A DNA stretch of 7,021 bases. It comes from Chthoniobacter sp. (lineage in GTDB: Bacteria; Verrucomicrobiota; Verrucomicrobiia; Chthoniobacterales; Chthoniobacteraceae). The notes beneath the pieces were generated by a model. The model did not search any database. It saw nothing but the letters and a program-made list of their open reading frames with translations, and had not been told where the DNA came from. The stretch is from contig JANXWQ010000269.1 of assembly GCA_025351065.1 (NCBI GenBank), positions 1 to 7,021 of the forward strand, in the 5' to 3' direction. The position numbers were made by a program, and so were the translations under genes. This document shows positions 1 to 6,151 of this stretch, piece by piece (within the stretch, counting starts at the first letter, position 1; each line of letters begins with the position of its first letter).

Positions 1-92
1 CGGACGTGCCGGCCGCGCACGTCTTCGACCCCGCCGCCCACCGCGCCGCGTCGCTCGCAGCGTGGATGGGGCTTTTCCAAGCCCTCCGGTGA
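1..92 (+). CDS. 3' end of an unidentified gene (partial)
   Basis: An open frame enters from the left edge and stops at TGA 90-92. The first complete codon is at position 3. The visible tail is about 29 residues, rich in Ala, and ends in WMGLFQALR. Nearly all codons end in G or C, as in the confirmed genes of this window, which supports real coding. Nothing in this tail identifies a family. Because the downstream genes are polysaccharide genes it may belong to the same locus, but the 286-nt gap with repeats makes a shared operon uncertain. Confidence 0.5.
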   Translation, partial: DVPAAHVFDPAAHRAASLAAWMGLFQALR

Positions 93-118
93 GCGGGCCG
101 GTTTAGTTGGTCGCTGCA

Positions 119-200
119 TTTCTTTAACGCAGAGACGCAGAGACGCAGAGAAGATTCCGCAGCCGACCTCTGCGTCCTCCGCGCCTCTGCGTTAGAAAAA
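119..200. repeat. Imperfect inverted repeat built from octads ACGCAGAG
   Basis: The left arm holds three tandem copies of ACGCAGAG (127-150), preceded by a T-rich flank. After a 17-nt loop (151-167) the right arm (168-194) is the reverse complement with a few mismatches and one extra base, followed by an A-rich flank that can pair with the T-rich one. The predicted stem is about 26 bp. There is no run of T after the stem on the + strand, so a simple intrinsic terminator is not obvious. It resembles dispersed intergenic repeats that are often mistranslated as peptides like SASLRLCV; that link is from memory. Confidence 0.75.
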
Positions 201-206
201 TAAAAA

Positions 207-245
207 CCACGACGTAGTCCTGCGGGCGGCGCAGGCTTGTCGTGG
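207..245. repeat. Two-step hairpin between the octad repeat and the first glycan gene
   Basis: CCACGAC (207-213) pairs with GTCGTGG (239-245), and inside it CCTGC (219-223) pairs with GCAGG (231-235) around a 7-nt loop. The two stems are separated by an asymmetric internal loop (214-218 and 236-238). It could be a small dispersed palindrome or structure in the leader of the downstream gene. No ligand-binding RNA family is recognised. Confidence 0.5.
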
Positions 246-292
246 AAAATGCGGCGTGGCACCCTTCCTGCGAAGTGTGCGGCCAACTACTC

Positions 293-382
293 ATGCAACA
301 TCACCACCATCGGCAGGACGCAGCCCGCGCGGCTGAGGCCCGGCGCGCGCGCCGTCCCGCCGCGGAGGTGCGCGGACGATGA
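293..382 (+). CDS. Possible 29-residue His/Arg-rich upstream ORF overlapping the next start
   Basis: An ATG at 293 opens a frame of 29 codons that begins with Met-Gln and four consecutive His and continues as an Ala/Arg-rich stretch. Its TGA (380-382) overlaps the ATG of the downstream transferase as ATGA, an arrangement typical of translational coupling. Against it: no clear ribosome site precedes it, it matches no known family, and its third-position GC is lower than in the neighbouring genes. It includes a perfect 14-bp GC palindrome (341-354). It is probably chance, but the ATGA overlap makes it worth recording. Confidence 0.2.
   Translation: MQHHHHRQDAARAAEARRARRPAAEVRGR
364..370 (+). 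promoter_or_regulatory. Shine-Dalgarno site GGAGGTG of the transferase
   Basis: GGAGGTG lies 8 nt before the ATG at 379. It is the only strong Shine-Dalgarno sequence in front of a gene in this window and it fixes the start of the transferase. Confidence 0.8.
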
Positions 383-1734
383 TCTACGCCCTGCTCTTTT
401 TCGGCTTCGGTTTTCTCGTGGCGCTGCTCAGTACGCCGTGGGCCATCCGGCTCGGCCACCGCGGCATCGGGCTCGACCACGCGAACGAGACGCGCAAAAA
501 GCAGACCGCGCCTATCCCGCGGCTCGGCGGGCTGCCCATCATGCTGGCCGTTTTGCTCGGCCTCGCCATCATCATCGGCGTGCATCCCGGGCACGCGGCA
601 AAGTGGATGCCCGTGCTCGTAGGCAGCGCGCTCATGTACGCCCTCGGCCTGTGGGACGACCTCCGCCCGCTCGGCGCACAGCGCAAACTTTTCGGCCAAC
701 TCGCCACGGCCTGCCTCGTCTTTGCCTTGGGTTTGCATATCGACAAATTTTCGTGGCCAGGCGCCGTCGGCAGCATCGAGCTCGGCGCGTGGAGCCTGCC
801 CGTGACCGTGCTGTGGCTCATCGCCGTGCCGAATATCGTGAACCTCATCGACGGCTTCGACGGCCTCGCCGGCGGGCTCGGGCTCTGCATGTCGGCCACG
901 CTCGGCGTCGTGGCGCTGCACAATGAGCAGGGCGGCGTGGCCTGCTACGCCTTCACCATGACGGGCGCGCTGCTCGGCTTTCTGATCTTCAATTTTCCGC
1001 CGGCCAAAATCTATCTCGGCGACGGCGGCGCGTACCTCATCGGCTTCACCATCGCCGCGCTCTCGCTCACCAGCGCGAACAAAGGCTCCGTCGCCAAGGT
1101 GCTGTTCGTCACCTTCATCGCGCTCGGTGTGCCGATCCTCGACACCACCTTTGCCATCGTGCGGCGCGGCCTGCGCGGCTATCCGCTCTTTCACGCGGAC
1201 GACGAGCACTTTCATCATCGGCTGGAAAAACTCGGCTTTTCCAAAACGCGCATCCTGCTCGGCATTTACGGCGTGTGCCTCGTGCTGAGCCTCGCCGGGC
1301 TGAGCATCATCTGGAGTTCGGGCAACACGCTGCCCGTCGGCATCGGCGTGCTTTTCCTGCTCGCACTGGTGGTGCTGCGCTACTTCCACCTTTTGAAAAG
1401 CTGGGCCGATGTGCGGCGCAAAATGGACCGCCTGCTCGGGCGGCGGCGCGTGGTGGCCTACGCGCTGGCGCAGGCCCAGGTGCTGGAACTGGAGGTGGAA
1501 CGCTGCGTGAGCGCGCAGGAATTTTGGGCCATTTTTGAGCACACCATCCGGCGCGTCGGCTTTGTGGAAAAAGGTGAGGTGGAAAACGAGATCACCCTCG
1601 AAGTGCGCTACAACGGCAGCACGCCGTGGACACTGCACGCGCCGCGCGCGAAGGGCACGACCGTCGAGTGGCAGCGCCTCGCGGAGTGTTTCCAGCCGGT
1701 GTACGCGAAGGCGAAAACGCGATGGCCCGGGTAA
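379..1734 (+). CDS. Polyprenyl-phosphate sugar-1-phosphate transferase (WecA/MraY family) with C-terminal extension
   Basis: This 451-residue integral membrane enzyme should transfer a sugar-1-phosphate, probably an N-acetylhexosamine, from a UDP-sugar to undecaprenyl phosphate, the first lipid-linked step of O-antigen, teichoic-acid-like or exopolysaccharide synthesis. Family motifs appear in order: the RKKQTAPIPRLGG loop (39-51), the Asp pair in GLWDDLRP (D93-D94), NLIDGFDGLAGG (155-166), FNFPPAKIYLGDGG (204-217) and the WecA-type HFHH loop (277-280). Hydrophobic segments recur from residue 1 to about 338. WecA/TagO proteins usually end near residue 350; here about 107 further hydrophilic residues follow, starting with an Arg/Lys-rich stretch (about 340-357), with no domain I recognise. 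The start is set by GGAGG 8 nt upstream. The 3' end overlaps the next gene by 13 nt, so the two are probably co-translated. Bacterial MraY itself is unlikely, because the surrounding genes are not cell-wall (mur) genes. Confidence 0.93.
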   Translation: MIYALLFFGFGFLVALLSTPWAIRLGHRGIGLDHANETRKKQTAPIPRLGGLPIMLAVLLGLAIIIGVHPGHAAKWMPVLVGSALMYALGLWDDLRPLGAQRKLFGQLATACLVFALGLHIDKFSWPGAVGSIELGAWSLPVTVLWLIAVPNIVNLIDGFDGLAGGLGLCMSATLGVVALHNEQGGVACYAFTMTGALLGFLIFNFPPAKIYLGDGGAYLIGFTIAALSLTSANKGSVAKVLFVTFIALGVPILDTTFAIVRRGLRGYPLFHADDEHFHHRLEKLGFSKTRILLGIYGVCLVLSLAGLSIIWSSGNTLPVGIGVLFLLALVVLRYFHLLKSWADVRRKMDRLLGRRRVVAYALAQAQVLELEVERCVSAQEFWAIFEHTIRRVGFVEKGEVENEITLEVRYNGSTPWTLHAPRAKGTTVEWQRLAECFQPVYAKAKTRWPG

Positions 1735-4106
1735 AGCCGCCCGCCCCGCGCCGCCCGCCTGCGGCTGCGCCCAAGCTGCCTGCGGGCACGCGCGCAGCGC
1801 TGGGGATTTTCGCGTGCATCGTCGCCGCCGGGCCGCTGCTCTTCGGCGCGGTGGACCGGCTGGTGCAGCTTGCGCTTGTGGCGCTGCTCACCGTCGGCGT
1901 GGCGCTGCTGCCGCCGGCCATCGTGCCGCTGAGCCGCTGGGGAAATCGGCTCGTCATCGCGCTGCTGGCGCTGCTCGTGGTGAAGGAACTCGCGCCCGCC
2001 GGGTGGTTCGGCGCGACCGCGTGGCGCACGCTGCTGACGGGAAATTTCGCGCTCGAATTGCCGCCCACGCACCACCCCGAACCGGCGCGCGCGCTTGATG
2101 CGTGGCTGGCTGCGGCAGTCGGTGTGGTGTGGTTTCTGTGGGTGCGCCGGCTGGCGGCGGAGCGGGCGCACCGGGCGTTTCTGGCGTGGAGTCTTTTCGG
2201 CGCGGCGGGGCTGGTCGCGGCGGTGTCCTTTGCCACGCGCGGCTGGGACGCACAGGCCATCTACGGCCTGCGCTTCACGCCCGGCTGGCGCGGCTTCGGG
2301 CCGTTTCCGAACCGCAACCACACCGGCGATTTCCTGGCGATGGGCGCGCTGCTCGGCTGCGGCTGCGTGACGTGGGCGGGCGTGCGGAAAAAGTGGCCGG
2401 CCGTCATCGGCGGCGGGCTGCTGCTCGGGCTCGTGATCGTCGCGCTGCTGACCACGGAATCGCGCGGCGGGCTGGTCGCGCTGGGCCTCGGCCTGCTCGT
2501 CTTTTTCGCGCTCGCGCAAATCCGCCTGCGCAACCGCAAAGTGCTCGGCGTGGCGCTCGGCGCGGCGCTGGTCTTCGGCGCGCTGGGGCTGGCGTTTGGC
2601 GGGCCGGTGCTCGCGCGCTTTCACTCGGAGCAGGGCGGCGCGGTTTCCAACGCCATGCGGCTGCGCATCTGGCACGACGTTTTCACCATGTGGAAAGACG
2701 CGCCGCTGCTCGGCCACGGCGTCGATTCCTTCGCGCAGATTTTTCCGTTCTACCAGACCTTCGAGCTGGAAAACGGCGTGGTGCTGCACCCGGAAAGCAG
2801 TTGGCGGCAATGGCTCGTGGAACTCGGGCTCATCCCCGTCGGGCTCGGCACGATTGCGCTCGCCATGTTCGCCGGGAATCATCTGCGGGAGAGCATCCGC
2901 GGGCGCAGCTTCTTTTTCCGCGCCGCCGGTTTCGCCGCCGCCGCCGCGCTGCTCGGCCACGCCGTTTTCGATGTCCCGGCGCACCGCTGGGGCACCGCCG
3001 GCTTCGCCCTCGCCGCGCTCGCGCTGGCCTGCCCGATGCGGCTCGAGGGCGCGCGCTTTTTCGCCCCGCGCAAAACCGCGCTCGTGCCGCTGGCCGCCGT
3101 GGTTTTCTGGTCGCTGCCGCTGTTCTGCGGGCGCCCCGCGTGGTCGCCGCTCACGCTCGCGCAGGTGCTCGCGCGCACCGGCAGCGGGCGCGATGTCACG
3201 CTCGATGAACTCCGCACGATGGCGCGCTACTTCCCGCTCAGCTCCGATCTCAACCAGGCGCTCGGCATGCGCGAACTTGCCGTGCTTGGGCGCAGCGCGC
3301 CGTCCGCGTGGCAGCGGCATTTTTCCATCGCCTCCGCGTTGCTGCCCGGCTCGTGGAATCTGCCCGCCGTACAGGCCCGCGCCGTGGCGCAGATGTCGCC
3401 GGGACTCGCGTTCGGCTATTGGCAGCAGGCCGTCGAACGCGGTGCGCTGCATCGCGGCGAGGTTTTTCGCATGGCCGTGCGCGAGACCGCGGGCTCGCCG
3501 ATGGCCGCGCCGTCGTGGGGCCGTTACGTCGAGGAAAATCCGCGCCTGCTCCTCGCCTACGCCGAGGCCGTGCCCGCCGAGCAGGCGCGCTATTATTTTG
3601 CGCGCTGGTGGAAAGACCGCGCGCTCACCGCCGACCTCGATCCCGGCGAAATCGCCGCCTTTTACCAAACCGCCCCGCGTCTCAGCGGACGCGCGCAGTT
3701 CGGCGAATGGATGCGCCGCCGTGCCGACTGGCGCGCGCGCGACCATCGTGAGTGGGCGCGGCTGCTCCACGCGTGGAGCGACGAGCAGGCCGCGTGGCAG
3801 TTGCTCGCGGACTTCACGCCCGAGCAGGATTTCCCCGCGCTGCCCGCCACGCTGCCGCGCGAACCGCTCGAAGCCAAATGGCGCAACGCGCCTGGCAATC
3901 TCGTCAACGCGCAGCAGCTCGCCGCCGTCCGCGCGCGCGATGGCGAGCCCGAGGCCGCCGAGGAAATCGTCCTCGCCGTGGCTGCGCGCGACGATGCGCC
4001 GTGGTGGTTCGTGCAAAAGGCCGCGCACCTCCTCGCGCGCCGCGCCCGCCTCGGCGAGGCCGTCGCCCTTTTGCTCAAAACCCCGCCACCGACGCCGCGC
4101 GCGTGA
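1722..4106 (+). CDS. O-antigen ligase/polymerase family membrane protein (Wzy_C/WaaL-like) with large soluble C-terminal region
   Basis: A 794-residue protein of the Wzy/WaaL superfamily, which polymerises lipid-linked repeat units or transfers a finished glycan to lipid A or another acceptor on the outer face of the inner membrane. Roughly 12-13 hydrophobic segments run from about residue 25 to 475. Motifs between them fit the family: PNRNHTGD (196-203), ESRGG (246-250), GHGVDSF (331-337) and HPESSWRQWLVELG (356-369), matching the H-P...Q...E-x-G pattern of the large periplasmic loop; His356 and Arg248 are likely key residues. Residues about 480-794 are soluble, Arg/Ala/Trp-rich and apparently helical; many such proteins carry TPR-like tails, but I cannot show repeats here. 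The ATG at 1722 is chosen over an upstream ATG at 1626, which would overlap the transferase deeply and add an Arg-rich segment; GAAGG (1707-1711) precedes it. Whether it is ligase or polymerase cannot be settled from sequence. Confidence 0.85.
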   Translation: MARVKPPAPRRPPAAAPKLPAGTRAALGIFACIVAAGPLLFGAVDRLVQLALVALLTVGVALLPPAIVPLSRWGNRLVIALLALLVVKELAPAGWFGATAWRTLLTGNFALELPPTHHPEPARALDAWLAAAVGVVWFLWVRRLAAERAHRAFLAWSLFGAAGLVAAVSFATRGWDAQAIYGLRFTPGWRGFGPFPNRNHTGDFLAMGALLGCGCVTWAGVRKKWPAVIGGGLLLGLVIVALLTTESRGGLVALGLGLLVFFALAQIRLRNRKVLGVALGAALVFGALGLAFGGPVLARFHSEQGGAVSNAMRLRIWHDVFTMWKDAPLLGHGVDSFAQIFPFYQTFELENGVVLHPESSWRQWLVELGLIPVGLGTIALAMFAGNHLRESIRGRSFFFRAAGFAAAAALLGHAVFDVPAHRWGTAGFALAALALACPMRLEGARFFAPRKTALVPLAAVVFWSLPLFCGRPAWSPLTLAQVLARTGSGRDVTLDELRTMARYFPLSSDLNQALGMRELAVLGRSAPSAWQRHFSIASALLPGSWNLPAVQARAVAQMSPGLAFGYWQQAVERGALHRGEVFRMAVRETAGSPMAAPSWGRYVEENPRLLLAYAEAVPAEQARYYFARWWKDRALTADLDPGEIAAFYQTAPRLSGRAQFGEWMRRRADWRARDHREWARLLHAWSDEQAAWQLLADFTPEQDFPALPATLPREPLEAKWRNAPGNLVNAQQLAAVRARDGEPEAAEEIVLAVAARDDAPWWFVQKAAHLLARRARLGEAVALLLKTPPPTPRA

Positions 4107-4113
4107 CCGGGGT

Positions 4114-4142
4114 TTGACGCCCTCGCGGGCGGCTCCTATCGT
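4114..4142 (+). promoter_or_regulatory. Sigma70-type promoter of the Fur-family gene, probably giving a leaderless mRNA
   Basis: TTGACG (4114-4119) and TATCGT (4137-4142) are separated by exactly 17 bp. Transcription would be expected to start about 7 nt after the -10 box, which falls on the A of the ATG at 4149. No Shine-Dalgarno sequence lies in between. This is a prediction from consensus and spacing. Confidence 0.6.
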
Positions 4143-4148
4143 CCACGT

Positions 4149-4610
4149 ATGCAGCCCGGCGTCCAAGACAGATTCAATGCGTTCATCGCCGAAAAAGGCC
4201 TGCGCCGCACCGTCCAGCGCGACGCCATCATCGCCGCGGCCTTTGGCACCACCGAGCACTACACTGCCGAGGAGTTGCTCGCGATGGCGCGGAAGATCGA
4301 GCCGTCCGTTTCGCGCGCCACGGTCTATCGCACGCTCCCGCTGATGGTCGGCTGCGGCGTACTGAAGGAAATGGACTTCGGCAAAGACCACAAAATCTAC
4401 GACCCGAACTACAACGCGCATCCGCACCACAACCATCTCATCTGCGTGGACTGCAACAAGATCGTCGAGTTTGAGGACCAGCACATCGAACTGCTCGAGG
4501 ACTGCATCAGTAAACGCCTCGGCTTTTCCCCCGCGTCGAAAAGCCTGCGCATCGAGGCGAGCTGCGACGAGCTGCGGAAACACGGCGCGTGCGCGAGCCG
4601 GAAACTCTGA
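4149..4610 (+). CDS. Fur-family metal- or peroxide-responsive transcriptional regulator
   Basis: This 153-residue protein has the usual Fur-family length and order: an N-terminal winged helix with recognition segment SRATVYRTLPLMVGCGVLKE (55-74), then a dimerisation/metal domain with HPHHNHLICVDCNKIVEFED (91-110). That block supplies the His and Glu ligands of the regulatory metal site and the first structural-zinc pair, Cys99-x2-Cys102. The second Cys pair is unusual: Cys139 is followed by Asp-Glu-Leu rather than a Cys three residues on, and the next Cys is 148, a C-x8-C spacing (E. coli Fur has C-x4-C, many relatives C-x2-C). It could be Fur, PerR or Zur; sequence alone does not decide, so no symbol is given. 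It stands alone, with its own promoter 42 nt after the ligase gene and a repeat behind it. No obvious Fur-box palindrome is seen upstream. Confidence 0.92.
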   Translation: MQPGVQDRFNAFIAEKGLRRTVQRDAIIAAAFGTTEHYTAEELLAMARKIEPSVSRATVYRTLPLMVGCGVLKEMDFGKDHKIYDPNYNAHPHHNHLICVDCNKIVEFEDQHIELLEDCISKRLGFSPASKSLRIEASCDELRKHGACASRKL

Positions 4611-4696
4611 ATTTTCGATTTTCGATTTTTGATTTTCTATTAAAAGCAGCCGCCGCAACCAATCGAAAGTCCCGCAATCGAGAATCAAAAATCCCC
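4611..4696. repeat. AT-rich heptad repeat (ATTTTCG) forming an imperfect inverted repeat
   Basis: Directly after the regulator's stop come four heptads, ATTTTCG, ATTTTCG, ATTTTTG and ATTTTCT (4611-4638). About 22 nt later the stretch 4661-4692 is a degenerate reverse complement (for example AATCGAAAG and GAATCAAAAAT). It is far more AT-rich than the rest of the window. It fills nearly the whole gap between the regulator and argH and could act as a bidirectional 3' stem-loop, though no clean T-run follows. Peptides such as FRFSIFDF from reading frames over this repeat family are a familiar annotation artefact. Confidence 0.7.
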
Positions 4697-4697
4697 T

Positions 4698-6062
4698 ATG
4701 TGGAAAGGCCGCTTTCAACAAGAAACCTCCGCGCTTTTGCAGCAGTACAGCGAATCCATCAGCTTCGACTGGCGGCTGTGGCGGCATGACCTTGCGGGCT
4801 CCATCGCGCACTCGGCGGCGCTGGAAAAGGCCGGGTTGCTGACGGCGGAGGAGCGCGCGCAGATCGTCGCGGGGCTGCGGGAAATCGGCGCGGAAATCGA
4901 GGCGGGGACGTTTCAGTTCAAGACGGAACTGGAGGACATCCACATGAACCTCGAGGCCGAGCTGACGCGCCGCATCGGCGCGGCCGGCGGGAAACTGCAC
5001 ACCGCACGCAGCCGCAACGACCAGGTCGCGCTCGACCTCCGCCTTTACCTCCGCGACGAGGCCGACGCCCTCGCCGCCGCCCTGCGCGGCATACAGCGCG
5101 CGCTCATCGCCCTCGGCGCGCGGCATGCGGACATCATCATCCCCGGCTACACGCATCTCCAGCGTGCGCAGCCCGTCTATTTCGCGCACCATCTGCTCGC
5201 TTACGTCGAGATGTTCGACCGCGACCACGGCCGCATCCTCGATGCTCGCACGCGCATGAACGTCATGCCGCTCGGCTCCGGCGCGCTCGCCGGCTCCACC
5301 ATCCTCCTCGACCGCGAGCTGATCGCACGCGAACTCGGCTTCCCCGCCGTCACGCAAAACTCGATGGACGCCGTGAGCGACCGTGACTTCGCCGTCGAGG
5401 TGCTGGCCGCACTCGCGCTCATCGCGGTGCATCTTTCGCGGCTCAGCGAGGACGTGATCCTGTGGGCGTCGAGCGAGTTCAAATTCATCACCATCAGCGA
5501 CGCCTTCACCACCGGCAGCTCGCTCATGCCGCAGAAAAAAAACCCCGACGTCGCCGAACTGACCCGTGGCAAGACGGGCCGGGTCGTCGGCAATCTCGTC
5601 GCGCTCCTTACCACGCTGAAGGGTCTCCCGATGACCTACAACCGCGACATGCAGGAAGACAAAGAGCCCGTCTTCGATTCGGTCGATACCGTCAAAGCCG
5701 CGCTCCCCGTCTTCGCCGCCATGCTCGACGGCATCAGCGCCAACGCCGCGTCCTGCGCCGCCGCCGTCGCCGACCCCATGCTCCTCGCCACCGACCTCGC
5801 CGACTACCTCGTGAACCGCGGCATCCCCTTTCGCCAGGCGCACGAAGTCATCGGCAAAGCCGTCGCCCTCTGCGGGCAAAAAAACTGCGAACTCCCGCAG
5901 CTCACGCTCGCCGACTACCAGACGCTTTCGTCTGCATTTGGCGCGGATGTTTTCCAAATGCTCACCGTCGAAAAAAGCATGGCCGCCCGCCAGGCCATCG
6001 GCGCACCCAGCCCGCAAAACGTCGCAGCCCAGCTCGCCCGCTGGCAGACCGCACTGGCGTAG
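4698..6062 (+). CDS. argH: Argininosuccinate lyase
   Basis: This cytosolic enzyme splits argininosuccinate into arginine and fumarate, the last step of arginine synthesis. At 454 residues it has the normal length of the family. Diagnostic segments are present: HTARSRNDQ (101-109), GYTHLQRAQP (150-159) with the Thr-His pair (152-153) of the active site, and the flexible-loop signature GSSLMPQKKNPD (273-284) carrying the catalytic serine. The N-terminus (Met-Trp-Lys-Gly-Arg-Phe) aligns with ArgH starts. No other arginine gene is visible, so argH is separated from its pathway here. There is no Shine-Dalgarno sequence before the ATG; the preceding gap is a repeat. An A8 run (5535-5542) lies inside the codons of the catalytic loop. 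Fumarase, adenylosuccinate lyase and aspartase share the fold, but HTARSRNDQ is specific to ArgH and delta-crystallin. Confidence 0.97.
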   Translation: MWKGRFQQETSALLQQYSESISFDWRLWRHDLAGSIAHSAALEKAGLLTAEERAQIVAGLREIGAEIEAGTFQFKTELEDIHMNLEAELTRRIGAAGGKLHTARSRNDQVALDLRLYLRDEADALAAALRGIQRALIALGARHADIIIPGYTHLQRAQPVYFAHHLLAYVEMFDRDHGRILDARTRMNVMPLGSGALAGSTILLDRELIARELGFPAVTQNSMDAVSDRDFAVEVLAALALIAVHLSRLSEDVILWASSEFKFITISDAFTTGSSLMPQKKNPDVAELTRGKTGRVVGNLVALLTTLKGLPMTYNRDMQEDKEPVFDSVDTVKAALPVFAAMLDGISANAASCAAAVADPMLLATDLADYLVNRGIPFRQAHEVIGKAVALCGQKNCELPQLTLADYQTLSSAFGADVFQMLTVEKSMAARQAIGAPSPQNVAAQLARWQTALA

Positions 6063-6134
6063 AGGAGTCGGTTTTGAAAAACGCGGCCAGCAGCAGCGCG
6101 TGCATTTTCCCCTTCCCTTTTCACTTTCGCCAGC

Positions 6135-6140
6135 TAGTGT
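6135..6140 (+). promoter_or_regulatory. Possible -10 box (TAGTGT) of lexA
   Basis: TAGTGT sits 10 nt before the lexA ATG and overlaps the LexA operator, as expected for an autorepressed promoter. A weak -35 candidate (TTCCCT, 6113-6118) is 16 bp upstream. It would give a leader of only a few nucleotides. The call rests mainly on position. Confidence 0.35.
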
Positions 6141-6151
6141 TCGAGCGAACA
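6138..6151. promoter_or_regulatory. LexA operator (SOS box), Verrucomicrobia type
   Basis: TGTTCGAGCGAACA is a perfect match to TGTTC-N4-GAACA, the 14-bp palindrome I recall being reported for Verrucomicrobia LexA. Its last base is the A of the lexA start codon, so bound LexA would cover the start of the gene and block its own transcription. It is the only such palindrome I found in the window. Confidence 0.9.

Noticed and set aside
119..200. CRISPR array or intrinsic terminator
   Set aside because: The units are 8 nt with no spacers, and no T-run follows the stem on the + strand.
301..1638. A 445-codon minus-strand frame opposite the transferase
   Set aside because: It is antisense to a well-supported gene, with His/Glu/Ala/Arg-rich composition and no domain.
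1626..1721. Upstream ATG extension of the O-antigen ligase
   Set aside because: It would overlap the transferase by 109 nt and add an Arg-rich, unconserved-looking stretch; the ATG at 1722 gives a normal short overlap with GAAGG upstream.
4589..4789. A 66-codon + strand frame over the regulator-argH gap
   Set aside because: Its middle is the translated heptad repeat (FRFSIFDF-type) and its ends lie in real genes in another frame.
6063..6137. Terminator after argH
   Set aside because: Only a tiny GTTTT/AAAAC palindrome (6071-6082) and no GC-rich stem with a T-run were seen.
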